From: Desulfuromonadaceae bacterium UBA2294
GTDB taxonomy: Bacteria > Desulfobacterota > Desulfuromonadia > Desulfuromonadales > UBA2294
Reading direction: 5' to 3'
NCBI GenBank assembly: GCA_002345625.1
Contig: DDWE01000093.1
Location: 1-10,662, forward strand
DNA: 10,662 nucleotides
Below are positions 1-5,925 of this stretch, piece after piece (position 1 is the first letter of the stretch; the number at the start of each line of letters is the position of its first letter). The notes below the pieces were generated by a model. It was not told the DNA's origin. It searched no databases and saw only the letters and a list, made by a program, of their open reading frames with translations. The translations under genes were made by a program, and so were the position numbers.

Positions 1-563
1 CGGAAAGAGAGGTCTTCGAGCTCCCCCTTGAGCCAGCTGATACCGAGGCGGTTCGCCAGCGGTGCGTAAATATCAAGGGTTTCGCGAGCCACTTCCAGTT
101 GCAGATTGACCGGCAAAAACTCAAGTGTACGCATATTGTGCAAGCGATCCGCGAGCTTGATTAGAATCACCCGCAGGTCGCGAGCCATGGCCAGAAGCAT
201 CTTGCGAAAATTTTCCGCCTGGCGTTCTTCACTGGTCCGAAACGTAATGCGACCGATCTTGGTGACACCGTCGACCAGAAGCGCAACATTTTCGCCAAAT
301 TTTTCGCGCAGCTCCTCGATCGTCACCCCGGTATCTTCAAGTGTATCGTGCAGCAAACCGCTGACGATCACCGGGACATCCATCCGTAAACGGGCAAGGA
401 TAAAAGCCACTTCCAGCAGATGGGTCTGATAGGGTCGACCGGAGAGGCGCAGCTGCCCTTTGTGGGCGTCCTCGGCAAAGGACTCCGCGCGACGGATCAG
501 CTCAACGTCGGCATCGGGATAGTAGGATTGAACTTCGGAGAGGAGTTTTTCAAGAGTTGTCAT
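1..563 (-). CDS. spoT: SpoT/Rel-family ppGpp hydrolase/synthetase, N-terminal part (cut by window edge)
   Basis: This is the N-terminal 187 residues of a RelA/SpoT homologue, the cytosolic enzyme that makes and degrades the alarmone (p)ppGpp. The sequence continues past the left edge, so the synthetase, TGS and ACT regions cannot be judged. The visible part is the HD hydrolase domain. Its metal-binding residues appear intact: H48 in SGRPYQTH, H72-D73 in LLHDTLEDTG and D139 in LADRLHNMRTL. Their spacing matches the known Rel hydrolase site (H53, H77, D78, D144 in the streptococcal enzyme) with a constant offset of five, so the hydrolase is probably active. The ATG at 563 gives the usual family start (MTTLEKLL). 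Its ribosome binding site is poor: the nearest AGGA is 19 nt upstream and lies in a small hairpin. It follows rpoZ after 92 bp, as in many proteobacteria. Whether it is a bifunctional Rel or a SpoT paralogue cannot be decided here. Confidence 0.95.
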   Translation of the reverse strand, partial: MTTLEKLLSEVQSYYPDADVELIRRAESFAEDAHKGQLRLSGRPYQTHLLEVAFILARLRMDVPVIVSGLLHDTLEDTGVTIEELREKFGENVALLVDGVTKIGRITFRTSEERQAENFRKMLLAMARDLRVILIKLADRLHNMRTLEFLPVNLQLEVARETLDIYAPLANRLGISWLKGELEDLSF

Positions 564-596
564 ACGCGCGGAGACTTTCAAGTCCTGAACGAAATC

Positions 597-622
597 GCGC
601 CGGTGACAAGAATCACCGGCGC
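597..622 (-). other. Perfect 10-bp GC-rich stem-loop between rpoZ and spoT
   Basis: Positions 597-606 and 613-622 are exact reverse complements around a 6-nt loop (607-612). In the RNA of the minus strand the stem is about 80% G+C and should be stable. It is not a standard intrinsic terminator: the bases after it on the minus strand (GATTTCGTTC) form no U tract, and the T7 run at 634-640 lies on the wrong side. It may be a weak terminator or attenuator, an mRNA processing or stability element, or a Rho-independent pause that lowers spoT expression relative to rpoZ. The structure is seen directly; the function is inferred. Confidence 0.55.
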
Positions 623-655
623 ATCATCAGCAAAAAAAGGTGCTTCAGCGGCGAC

Positions 656-865
656 TCAAATAGCCTTGCGGGTCGGGAACTCGTACTCCACCCTGCCCGC
701 CGCAATTTCACGCAGGCTGACAACGACCTTCTTGTTACCAAGACGGTTTTCGACCAGAGCATTGGCCCCTTTATACAACTGCTTGGTCCGCTTGGCCGCG
801 ACCATGACCAGCAAAAAGCGATTCGGAATCTGGTGCAGACAATCTTCTACGGTAATGCGTGCCAT
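656..865 (-). CDS. rpoZ: RNA polymerase omega subunit
   Basis: This 69-residue protein matches the omega subunit, the small RNA polymerase component that binds and helps fold the beta-prime subunit and, in many proteobacteria, contributes to one ppGpp-binding site. Recognisable segments are the start MARITVEDCL, then NRFLLVMVAAKR, and VVVSLREIAAG near residues 48-58, which is the most conserved core. A longer in-frame ATG exists at 898, but the start at 865 is preferred: it gives the family N-terminus and has an AGGGAG ribosome binding site at 875-880 with a 9-nt spacer. The gene follows gmk after only 16 bp and precedes spoT, so GTP metabolism, polymerase and ppGpp turnover are encoded together. 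The C-terminal tail (after about residue 60) is short and variable, as is usual. Confidence 0.95.
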   Translation of the reverse strand: MARITVEDCLHQIPNRFLLVMVAAKRTKQLYKGANALVENRLGNKKVVVSLREIAAGRVEYEFPTRKAI

Positions 866-874
866 GATACATAA

Positions 875-880
875 CTCCCT
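875..880 (-). promoter_or_regulatory. Ribosome binding site of rpoZ
   Basis: AGGGAG on the minus strand, 9 nt before the ATG at 865 and immediately after the gmk stop codon (882-884). It decides in favour of the shorter 69-residue rpoZ product over the in-frame ATG at 898. Confidence 0.7.
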
Positions 881-881
881 T

Positions 882-1529
882 TTATTGGTTGCAGCCACTC
901 GCGGGCTGAAACATAGCTTTCATTCTCGGCAACATGAATTCACGTCGACATCGTTGCGCAACAATAATCGACTTCAGCTGATCCAGTGCCACGTTAAAGT
1001 CTTCATTTATGACGATGTAATCGTACCAGTGAGACTCGGCGACTTCATGACGTGCGTTTTCAACCCGCATGGAAATCACTTCCGCCGAATCTGTGTTGCG
1101 CCCCACCAGCCGTCGTCGCAATTCGTCAAAATCCGGGGGGAGAATAAAAATGAAGACGGCATTTTGCATGTGCTGCTTTAGAACCGCCGCCCCCTGATAA
1201 TCGATATCAAGCAGGATATCACTGCCGGAAACACACGCATCAAGCAACGGCTGCAGAGCGGTCCCATAACAATTCCCATGAACTTCCGCCCATTCAGCAA
1301 AAGCACCCACCGAGACCATCTGCGTAAATATTTCGGGCGAGACAAAGTGGTAATCAACACCTTCTGTTTCACCACTACGCATTAACCGGGTCGTGTACGA
1401 GACAGAATGGCGCAGGTCGGGAAAAATGTCAATCAGTTCCTTGAATAATGACGTCTTACCGGCCCCGGAAGGGGCTGATATCACGAAGAGAATTCCATCC
1501 CGACGGGGAGTGGCGATTCCTGATTTCAT
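882..1529 (-). CDS. gmk: Guanylate kinase
   Basis: Guanylate kinase phosphorylates GMP to GDP with ATP in the cytosol, an essential step towards GTP, dGTP and also the ppGpp precursors. The 215-residue protein shows the Walker A loop SAPSGAGKT at residues 18-26. The GMP-binding region follows as SYTTRLMRSGETEG and VDYHF, then EWAEVHGNCYGT, the LDIDYQGA segment, and a lid containing GRNTDS. All family landmarks are present. The lid reads RNTD where RGTD is the more common form. The protein is slightly longer than the usual 203-207 residues because about ten residues precede the first beta strand. The ATG at 1529 has GGAG at 1539-1542 with a 9-nt spacer, supporting this start. It sits between yicC (80 bp upstream) and rpoZ (16 bp downstream), the common proteobacterial arrangement. 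Confidence 0.96.
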   Translation of the reverse strand: MKSGIATPRRDGILFVISAPSGAGKTSLFKELIDIFPDLRHSVSYTTRLMRSGETEGVDYHFVSPEIFTQMVSVGAFAEWAEVHGNCYGTALQPLLDACVSGSDILLDIDYQGAAVLKQHMQNAVFIFILPPDFDELRRRLVGRNTDSAEVISMRVENARHEVAESHWYDYIVINEDFNVALDQLKSIIVAQRCRREFMLPRMKAMFQPASGCNQ

Positions 1530-1568
1530 AGTCTTTTACTCCACGCAAACCATGTGAGCAGGGCAACA

Positions 1569-1582
1569 GATGCCGGGGCATC
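1569..1582 (-). other. Short inverted repeat in the yicC-gmk gap
   Basis: A GATGC / GCATC inverted repeat with a 4-nt G/C-only centre lies in the 80-bp gap between the yicC stop and the gmk start. It is short, lacks a following T run and could be chance. It is recorded because it is the only structure seen in this gap. No convincing promoter boxes were recognised there. Confidence 0.2.
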
Positions 1583-1609
1583 ATACCCGCCCATTTTACA
1601 GTCTGACAG

Positions 1610-2488
1610 CTACTCGATATTCTGCACTTGCTCGCGAACCTTCTCCAGCTCTGCCTTGATCGCCACGACGGTTCGAGTCAGCTCGGCATCATTCGACTTT
1701 GAGCCCATGGTGTTGACCTCACGATTCAACTCCTGAGAGAGAAAATCCATCTTACGGCCCACCGGTTCAGCGACAGTAAAAAGAGCTTCAAACTGATCAA
1801 GATGGCTGAGAAAACGGGCCGTCTCTTCACAAATATCACAACGGTCGGCGAAGATAGCAACCTCCTGGGCAACACGTTGCGGGTCGAACGCCACCCCTTC
1901 TGGCAAGCGGGCAAGTCGATCTTTCAACTTTGTTTGCCATTCATGGACCGTCTCCGGAGCACGCAATGCAACGGTGTCAACAAACCCTCGCAAATGAGTC
2001 AGGCGTGCGGCGATATCCCGTTTCATCGCCTCACCCTCGACCTGGCGCATCAACTGCAACTGCGTCAGTGCAAGATCGAGGGCCTGAAAAAGCAAATCCG
2101 GTGTGACCGAGTCATCTACTGACGACTCACGTACGACGACAACATCCTTTTGCCCGGCCAACCAGGCCAAAGGCACATCGCCCAACAGACCGCTTGTGGC
2201 TCGCAATTCATCGAACACCCGGATATACGCCTCGGCTAGTGGACGATTCAGGGTCGGCAACGCCCCACCCTGACCAAGCTGCTCGACCTGGATAAAGATA
2301 TCGATCTTGCCACGCTGCAGTTGACTCGAAACCTTTTTCCGGATCTCATTTTCCTGGGCCATCAGAAACCGGGGCGCCTTAATGGAGATATCGCAAAAAC
2401 GATGGTTCACCGAGCGGATCTCTACACCGACCACCATCTCGAGAGTCTCAACCTGCCCTTTGCCGTATCCGGTCATACTGTTGATCAT
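1610..2488 (-). CDS. yicC: YicC family endoribonuclease
   Basis: This 292-residue protein belongs to the YicC/YloC family, which has been reported to act as an endoribonuclease in E. coli and B. subtilis. The family N-terminus MINSMTGYGKG is present, followed by EIRSVNHRF near residues 28-36 and KAPRF; this is the YicC-like N-terminal domain. The C-terminal DUF1732 domain carries the conserved segments RCDICEE, KMDFLSQELNRE, NTMGSKS and the terminal VREQVQNIE. Length agrees with the family (about 287-292). An in-frame ATG at 2503 would add five residues, but only the ATG at 2488 has a suitable Shine-Dalgarno (GGGAAG at 2496-2501, 7-nt spacer). It follows rfbC by 32 bp with no visible terminator, and heads the yicC-gmk-rpoZ-spoT block. 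In several other lineages a remA/DUF370 gene lies between yicC and gmk; here there is no room for one. Confidence 0.93.
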   Translation of the reverse strand: MINSMTGYGKGQVETLEMVVGVEIRSVNHRFCDISIKAPRFLMAQENEIRKKVSSQLQRGKIDIFIQVEQLGQGGALPTLNRPLAEAYIRVFDELRATSGLLGDVPLAWLAGQKDVVVVRESSVDDSVTPDLLFQALDLALTQLQLMRQVEGEAMKRDIAARLTHLRGFVDTVALRAPETVHEWQTKLKDRLARLPEGVAFDPQRVAQEVAIFADRCDICEETARFLSHLDQFEALFTVAEPVGRKMDFLSQELNREVNTMGSKSNDAELTRTVVAIKAELEKVREQVQNIE

Positions 2489-2495
2489 GGTTGTT

Positions 2496-2501
2496 CTTCC
2501 C
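2496..2501 (-). promoter_or_regulatory. Ribosome binding site of yicC
   Basis: GGGAAG on the minus strand, 7 nt before the ATG at 2488. The alternative ATG at 2503 overlaps this region and has no comparable purine-rich stretch upstream, so this site fixes the start giving the MINSMTGYG N-terminus. Confidence 0.65.
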
Positions 2502-2520
2502 ATCTCGCCACAAATGGCGT

Positions 2521-3069
2521 TTAGTCAAAATATGGGGCGGTTGCAAATGGACCAGCAGCCGCATCCTTTTCAGAAAGGCCCGGCGCCACGGTTGCGGGCC
2601 AATCTATCCCCAGCTGTGGGTCGTTCCAGACAATCGACCGCTCAGCAGTCGGGTTGTAGTAATCGGTTGTTTTGTAGAGGACATCGGCCGATGCAGACAG
2701 CACCAGAAAACCGTGCGCGAAACCTTCAGGAATCCATAACTGACGGGGTTCTTCAGCCGACAACCGAACGCCGAGCCAGCGCCCGAAGGTTGCCGATTTC
2801 TGGCGCAGATCGACCGCGACGTCAAATATTTCACCGGTCAGAACACGCACGAGTTTCCCCTGCGCTGAGGGAGAAACCTGATAATGCAGACCACGCAACA
2901 CTCCACGAGAGGAACGAGACTGGTTGTCCTGAACAAAGATGGTTTTCAGGCCGGTCTGTTCTTCCCAGACCCGCTGGTTGAAACTTTCAAAAAAATGGCC
3001 GCGTTGATCAGGAAAAACACGTAGTTCAACCAGAAGTACATCAGGTATTTCAGTACGAGTAATCTTCAT
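2521..3069 (-). CDS. rfbC: dTDP-4-dehydrorhamnose 3,5-epimerase
   Basis: RfbC/RmlC converts dTDP-4-keto-6-deoxy-D-glucose to dTDP-4-keto-L-rhamnose, the third step of dTDP-L-rhamnose synthesis. The 182-residue protein has the normal length and cupin-type pattern: FPDQRGHFFESFN near residues 19-31, QDNQSRSSRGVLRGLHYQ at 47-64 with the catalytic-type His62, GEIFDVAVDLR at 79-89, and WIPEGFAHGFLVLS at 112-125. Tyr132 is in the position of the family's catalytic tyrosine. The ATG at 3069 gives the family start; the in-frame ATG at 3144 lies within the upstream cysNC gene and is rejected. The Shine-Dalgarno is modest (AGCAGG, near the cysNC stop). It starts 13 bp after cysNC, so it probably shares that transcript. 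It is separated from rfbBDA by the four sulfate genes, which is unusual for a pathway often encoded as rfbBDAC. Confidence 0.95.
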   Translation of the reverse strand: MKITRTEIPDVLLVELRVFPDQRGHFFESFNQRVWEEQTGLKTIFVQDNQSRSSRGVLRGLHYQVSPSAQGKLVRVLTGEIFDVAVDLRQKSATFGRWLGVRLSAEEPRQLWIPEGFAHGFLVLSASADVLYKTTDYYNPTAERSIVWNDPQLGIDWPATVAPGLSEKDAAAGPFATAPYFD

Positions 3070-3082
3070 TGAGGTATGCCTG

Positions 3083-4969
3083 CTAGCCAAAGAGGTTAAG
3101 CACAACCTGCTCAGCCAACTCTTCGGCTGAGTGCGTGCCGCCATCCAGAACGATTTCAGCCGCCTCAGGAGCCTCGTAGGCCGAATCGATACCGGTGAAA
3201 TTGATCAGCTCCCCCTTGCGCGCCTTTTTGTACAACCCCTTCGGGTCGCGTTGCTCACACACTTCAAGCGAAGTACTGACATATATTTCAACAAATTCGC
3301 CCGGTTGCAACAACTCTCGAGCTAAATTCCGTTCACTGCGAAACGGCGAAATAAACGAAACCAGAACGATTAATCCGGCGTCGATCATCAGCTTTGCGAC
3401 TTCTGCAACTCGCCGGATATTTTCGACCCGGTCGGCGTCGGTAAAACCGAGGTCGCGATTCAGTCCATGCCTGACATTATCGCCATCGAGAAGGTAGGAA
3501 TGTTTTCCTAAAGAGTGCAATTTCTTCTCAACCAGATTGGCAATTGTCGACTTTCCGGCACCAGACAATCCGGTAAACCAGAGAACTTTCGGCTTTTGCT
3601 GTTTCTGTTCGGCTCGGGACTCTTTATTGATATCAACATGCTGCCAGTGGATATTTGCCGCCCGGCGCAGGGCAAAATCGATCATCCCTGCCCCGACCGT
3701 AGCATTGGTAAACCGATCGATGAGAATGAAGTTTCCTGTCCCCTTATTGTCTTTATAGGGGTCAAACGCAAAAGACTTTGCTGTACTGAAATTACAGACA
3801 CCAACCTCATTGAGTTCGAGGGTTTTGCCCGGATGCAATTCCAGAGTATTGACATCGACTTTGTGTTTGAGATCGGTGATTTGAACAGGAAGCGTCAATG
3901 CCCCGGACTTGAGCAGATAATTGCGTCCCGGCAGAAGCGGCTCATCATGCATCCAGACCAGGCGCGCCTCAAACTGATCAGCATAATCGGGGCGACGCTG
4001 CGCATCAGCGAGCAGATCGCCCCGGCTGATATCAATCTCGTCGGCCAAGGTCAGGGTAACCGCTTGACCGGCGACCGCTTCTTCCAGATCACCGTCCATA
4101 GTCACGATCCGCGCCACCCGGCTCAACTGGCCGGAGGCCGGAACGACAATCTGGTCCCCGGGAGAGATCCGCCCCGATGCGATGGTCCCACAAAAACCAC
4201 GAAAATCGAGGTCGGGGCGATTGACCCACTGCACCGGCATGCGAAACGGATTATCAAGCGACTCCCGGGCAACTTCAACACTCTCCAGATAAGCAAGCAG
4301 GCTGGCTCCGTCATACCAGCTCATCCGCTCACTGACACTGATCACATTGTCCCCTTTGAGCGCCGCCATCGGAATACAGGCCACCTCCTCAAAACCAAGG
4401 CTCTCTGCAAAATCGAGATAGTCGGCAACAATGCCGCGAAAGGTGGACTCATCGTAACCGATCAGGTCCATCTTGTTGACCGCCAGCACCACTTTGCGGA
4501 TACCAACCAAAGAGACCAGATAACTGTGCCGTTTTGTCTGGGTCAGAACACCCTTGCGGGCATCGACAAGAATAATGGCAACATCAGCCGTTGACGCGCC
4601 GGTGACCATATTGCGCGTGTACTGTTCATGCCCCGGCGTATCGGCGACGATAAACTTGCGTTTGTCGGTAGAGAAGAACCGGTAGGCGACATCGATGGTG
4701 ATCCCCTGCTCGCGCTCGGCCTGTAAGCCATCGAGCAACAGGGCGTAGTCGATTTCATCCCCTTGCGTTCCGAGTTTACGACTATCGGCCTCCAAAGCCG
4801 CCAGTTGATCTTCAAAGATAAGTTTGGAATCCCAGAGCAGGCGGCCGATCAGGGTACTTTTGCCGTCATCGACACTGCCACAGGTGATGAACCGCAGCAT
4901 CCCTTTATTCTCCTGCGCCTGCAGGTAGGCAAGAATGTCATCGGCGATCAAGGACGATTGGTGAGCCAT
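3083..4969 (-). CDS. cysNC: Bifunctional sulfate adenylyltransferase GTPase subunit / APS kinase (CysN-CysC fusion)
   Basis: This 628-residue protein joins CysN, the GTPase that drives ATP sulfurylase with CysD, to CysC, the kinase that turns APS into PAPS. The CysN part (about 1-450) has an EF-Tu-like G domain: G31-T39 (GSVDDGKST), GITIDVAYRF from 89, DTPGHE at 110-115 and NKMD at 165-168. Beta-barrel domains follow. The APS kinase domain begins near 459 with P-loop GLSGAGKS at 467-474, then DGDNVRHGLNRDLGF, FISPFR with Ser541 in the usual phospho-serine position, and KGLYKKARKGE. Both halves keep their key motifs, so the product should be PAPS. The start is firm: the ATG shares its A with the cysD stop (TAATG) and has AGGAAGGG at 4978-4985. 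Known precedents for this fusion include rhizobial NodQ, which supplies PAPS for sulfation. Its position between a sulfotransferase-permease block and rfbC suggests the same job here. Confidence 0.96.
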   Translation of the reverse strand: MAHQSSLIADDILAYLQAQENKGMLRFITCGSVDDGKSTLIGRLLWDSKLIFEDQLAALEADSRKLGTQGDEIDYALLLDGLQAEREQGITIDVAYRFFSTDKRKFIVADTPGHEQYTRNMVTGASTADVAIILVDARKGVLTQTKRHSYLVSLVGIRKVVLAVNKMDLIGYDESTFRGIVADYLDFAESLGFEEVACIPMAALKGDNVISVSERMSWYDGASLLAYLESVEVARESLDNPFRMPVQWVNRPDLDFRGFCGTIASGRISPGDQIVVPASGQLSRVARIVTMDGDLEEAVAGQAVTLTLADEIDISRGDLLADAQRRPDYADQFEARLVWMHDEPLLPGRNYLLKSGALTLPVQITDLKHKVDVNTLELHPGKTLELNEVGVCNFSTAKSFAFDPYKDNKGTGNFILIDRFTNATVGAGMIDFALRRAANIHWQHVDINKESRAEQKQQKPKVLWFTGLSGAGKSTIANLVEKKLHSLGKHSYLLDGDNVRHGLNRDLGFTDADRVENIRRVAEVAKLMIDAGLIVLVSFISPFRSERNLARELLQPGEFVEIYVSTSLEVCEQRDPKGLYKKARKGELINFTGIDSAYEAPEAAEIVLDGGTHSAEELAEQVVLNLFG

Positions 4970-5874
4970 TAGAAGTACCCTTCCTGTTTCTTTTTCTCCA
5001 TTGAACCGGCCTGATCATGATCGATCAGGCGCCCCTGCCGCTCTGACGAACGGGTCAGAAGCATCTCCTGGATAATCTGCGGCAAGGTGGTCGCCGTCGA
5101 CTCAACCGCGCCGGTCAATGGATAACAGCCAAGGGTTCGAAAACGTACCGACAAATGCTCGACGTGTTCATCGCTCTGCAACTTCAGACGATCATCATCC
5201 AGCATCAGCAGCATGCCATCCCGGCGAATCACCGGCCGCACCGCTGAAAAGTAGAGGGGGACGATAGGTATCTGCTCAAGATGAATATATTGCCACACAT
5301 CGAGTTCAGTCCAGTTTGAGATCGGGAAAGCGCGGATGCTCTCACCTTTTCGTACGCGCGCATTATAGACATTCCATAATTCCGGACGCTGGCTTTTCGG
5401 ATCCCAGCGATGCGTATCGGTCCGGAAGGAGAAGATCCTCTCCTTGGCACGTGATTTCTCCTCGTCACGCCGTGCGCCTCCAAAGGCGGCATCAAATTTA
5501 TAGTGATTCAGGGCCTGCTTAAGCCCCTCGGTCTTCATCACATCGGTATAAAGAGCTGAGCCATGCGTGAAAGGGGAGACCCCTTGACGCACACCCTCTT
5601 CGTTGCTGTAGACGATCAAGTCAAAACCGAGATCATGTGCCATCTGGTCGCGAAAAGTGATCATTTCGCGAAACTTCCAGGTCGTATCGATGTGCATCAA
5701 CGGGAATGGCGGCCGGGATGGGTAGAAGGCCTTGCGCGCCAGATGCAGCATGACGGAAGAATCTTTGCCGATGGAATAGAGCATCACCGGGTTCTCGAAC
5801 TCCGCCGCAACTTCACGGATAATATGGATACTTTCCGCTTCAAGTTGACGAAGGTGAGTCATATTGAGCTTCAT
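4969..5874 (-). CDS. cysD: Sulfate adenylyltransferase subunit 2 (ATP sulfurylase catalytic subunit)
   Basis: CysD is the catalytic subunit of the heterodimeric ATP sulfurylase, forming APS from sulfate and ATP, coupled to GTP hydrolysis by CysN. The 301-residue length matches E. coli CysD (302). The PP-loop nucleotide motif SIGKDSS is at residues 34-40 and is followed by MLHLARKAF. The family block FGGARRDEEKSRAKER is at about 131-146, with WTELDVWQYI near 188-197. The C-terminus ends GSMEKKKQEGYF, typical of the family. The ATG at 5874 is supported by AAGGAG at 5885-5890 with a 10-nt spacer; the next in-frame ATG (5862) would be too far. The stop overlaps the cysNC start by one base, implying translational coupling and equal subunit amounts. 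The upstream permease gene ends 51 bp before it. Confidence 0.97.
   Translation of the reverse strand: MKLNMTHLRQLEAESIHIIREVAAEFENPVMLYSIGKDSSVMLHLARKAFYPSRPPFPLMHIDTTWKFREMITFRDQMAHDLGFDLIVYSNEEGVRQGVSPFTHGSALYTDVMKTEGLKQALNHYKFDAAFGGARRDEEKSRAKERIFSFRTDTHRWDPKSQRPELWNVYNARVRKGESIRAFPISNWTELDVWQYIHLEQIPIVPLYFSAVRPVIRRDGMLLMLDDDRLKLQSDEHVEHLSVRFRTLGCYPLTGAVESTATTLPQIIQEMLLTRSSERQGRLIDHDQAGSMEKKKQEGYF
4978..4985 (-). promoter_or_regulatory. Ribosome binding site of cysNC
   Basis: AGGAAGGG on the minus strand, inside the last codons of cysD and 8 nt before the cysNC ATG. Together with the TAATG stop/start overlap it indicates coupled translation of cysD and cysNC. Confidence 0.7.
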
Positions 5875-5925
5875 AAGACAAATGCTCCTTGGGACTAAAT
5901 CTGAAAGTGCAAGTTGACAATCCTT

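Noticed and set aside
634..640. T7 run (minus strand) just after rpoZ as part of an intrinsic terminator
   Set aside because: The stable stem lies downstream of the T run, not upstream, so it does not have terminator geometry on this strand.
420..1181. Plus-strand open frame (253 codons) opposite spoT, rpoZ and gmk
   Set aside because: It crosses three conserved minus-strand genes and their spacers and has no family-like motifs, so it is a shadow frame.
2506..2519. Small hairpin (CGCCA/TGGCG, 4-nt loop) between rfbC and yicC as a terminator
   Set aside because: The stem is only 5 bp and is followed by AGATGG rather than a U tract. It overlaps the yicC leader and is probably chance.
3515..4594. 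Long plus-strand open frame (359 codons) antisense to cysNC
   Set aside because: It lies wholly opposite a clearly conserved cysNC, its translation resembles no known fold, and it has no recognisable ribosome binding site or motif. It is a by-product of codon bias on the other strand.
3083..5874. cysD-cysNC as an ordinary assimilatory cysteine-synthesis operon
   Set aside because: Not excluded, but not preferred: no cysH, cysI/J or sir gene is adjacent, and the pair sits between a sulfotransferase-permease block and rfbC. The genome outside the window could change this.
5875..5925. Possible promoter between the permease gene and cysD (TTGTCA followed after 17 bases by TAGTCC on the minus strand)
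   Set aside because: The -10 match is poor, and the 51-bp gap is explained well enough by a leader with the cysD ribosome binding site. Not enough to annotate.
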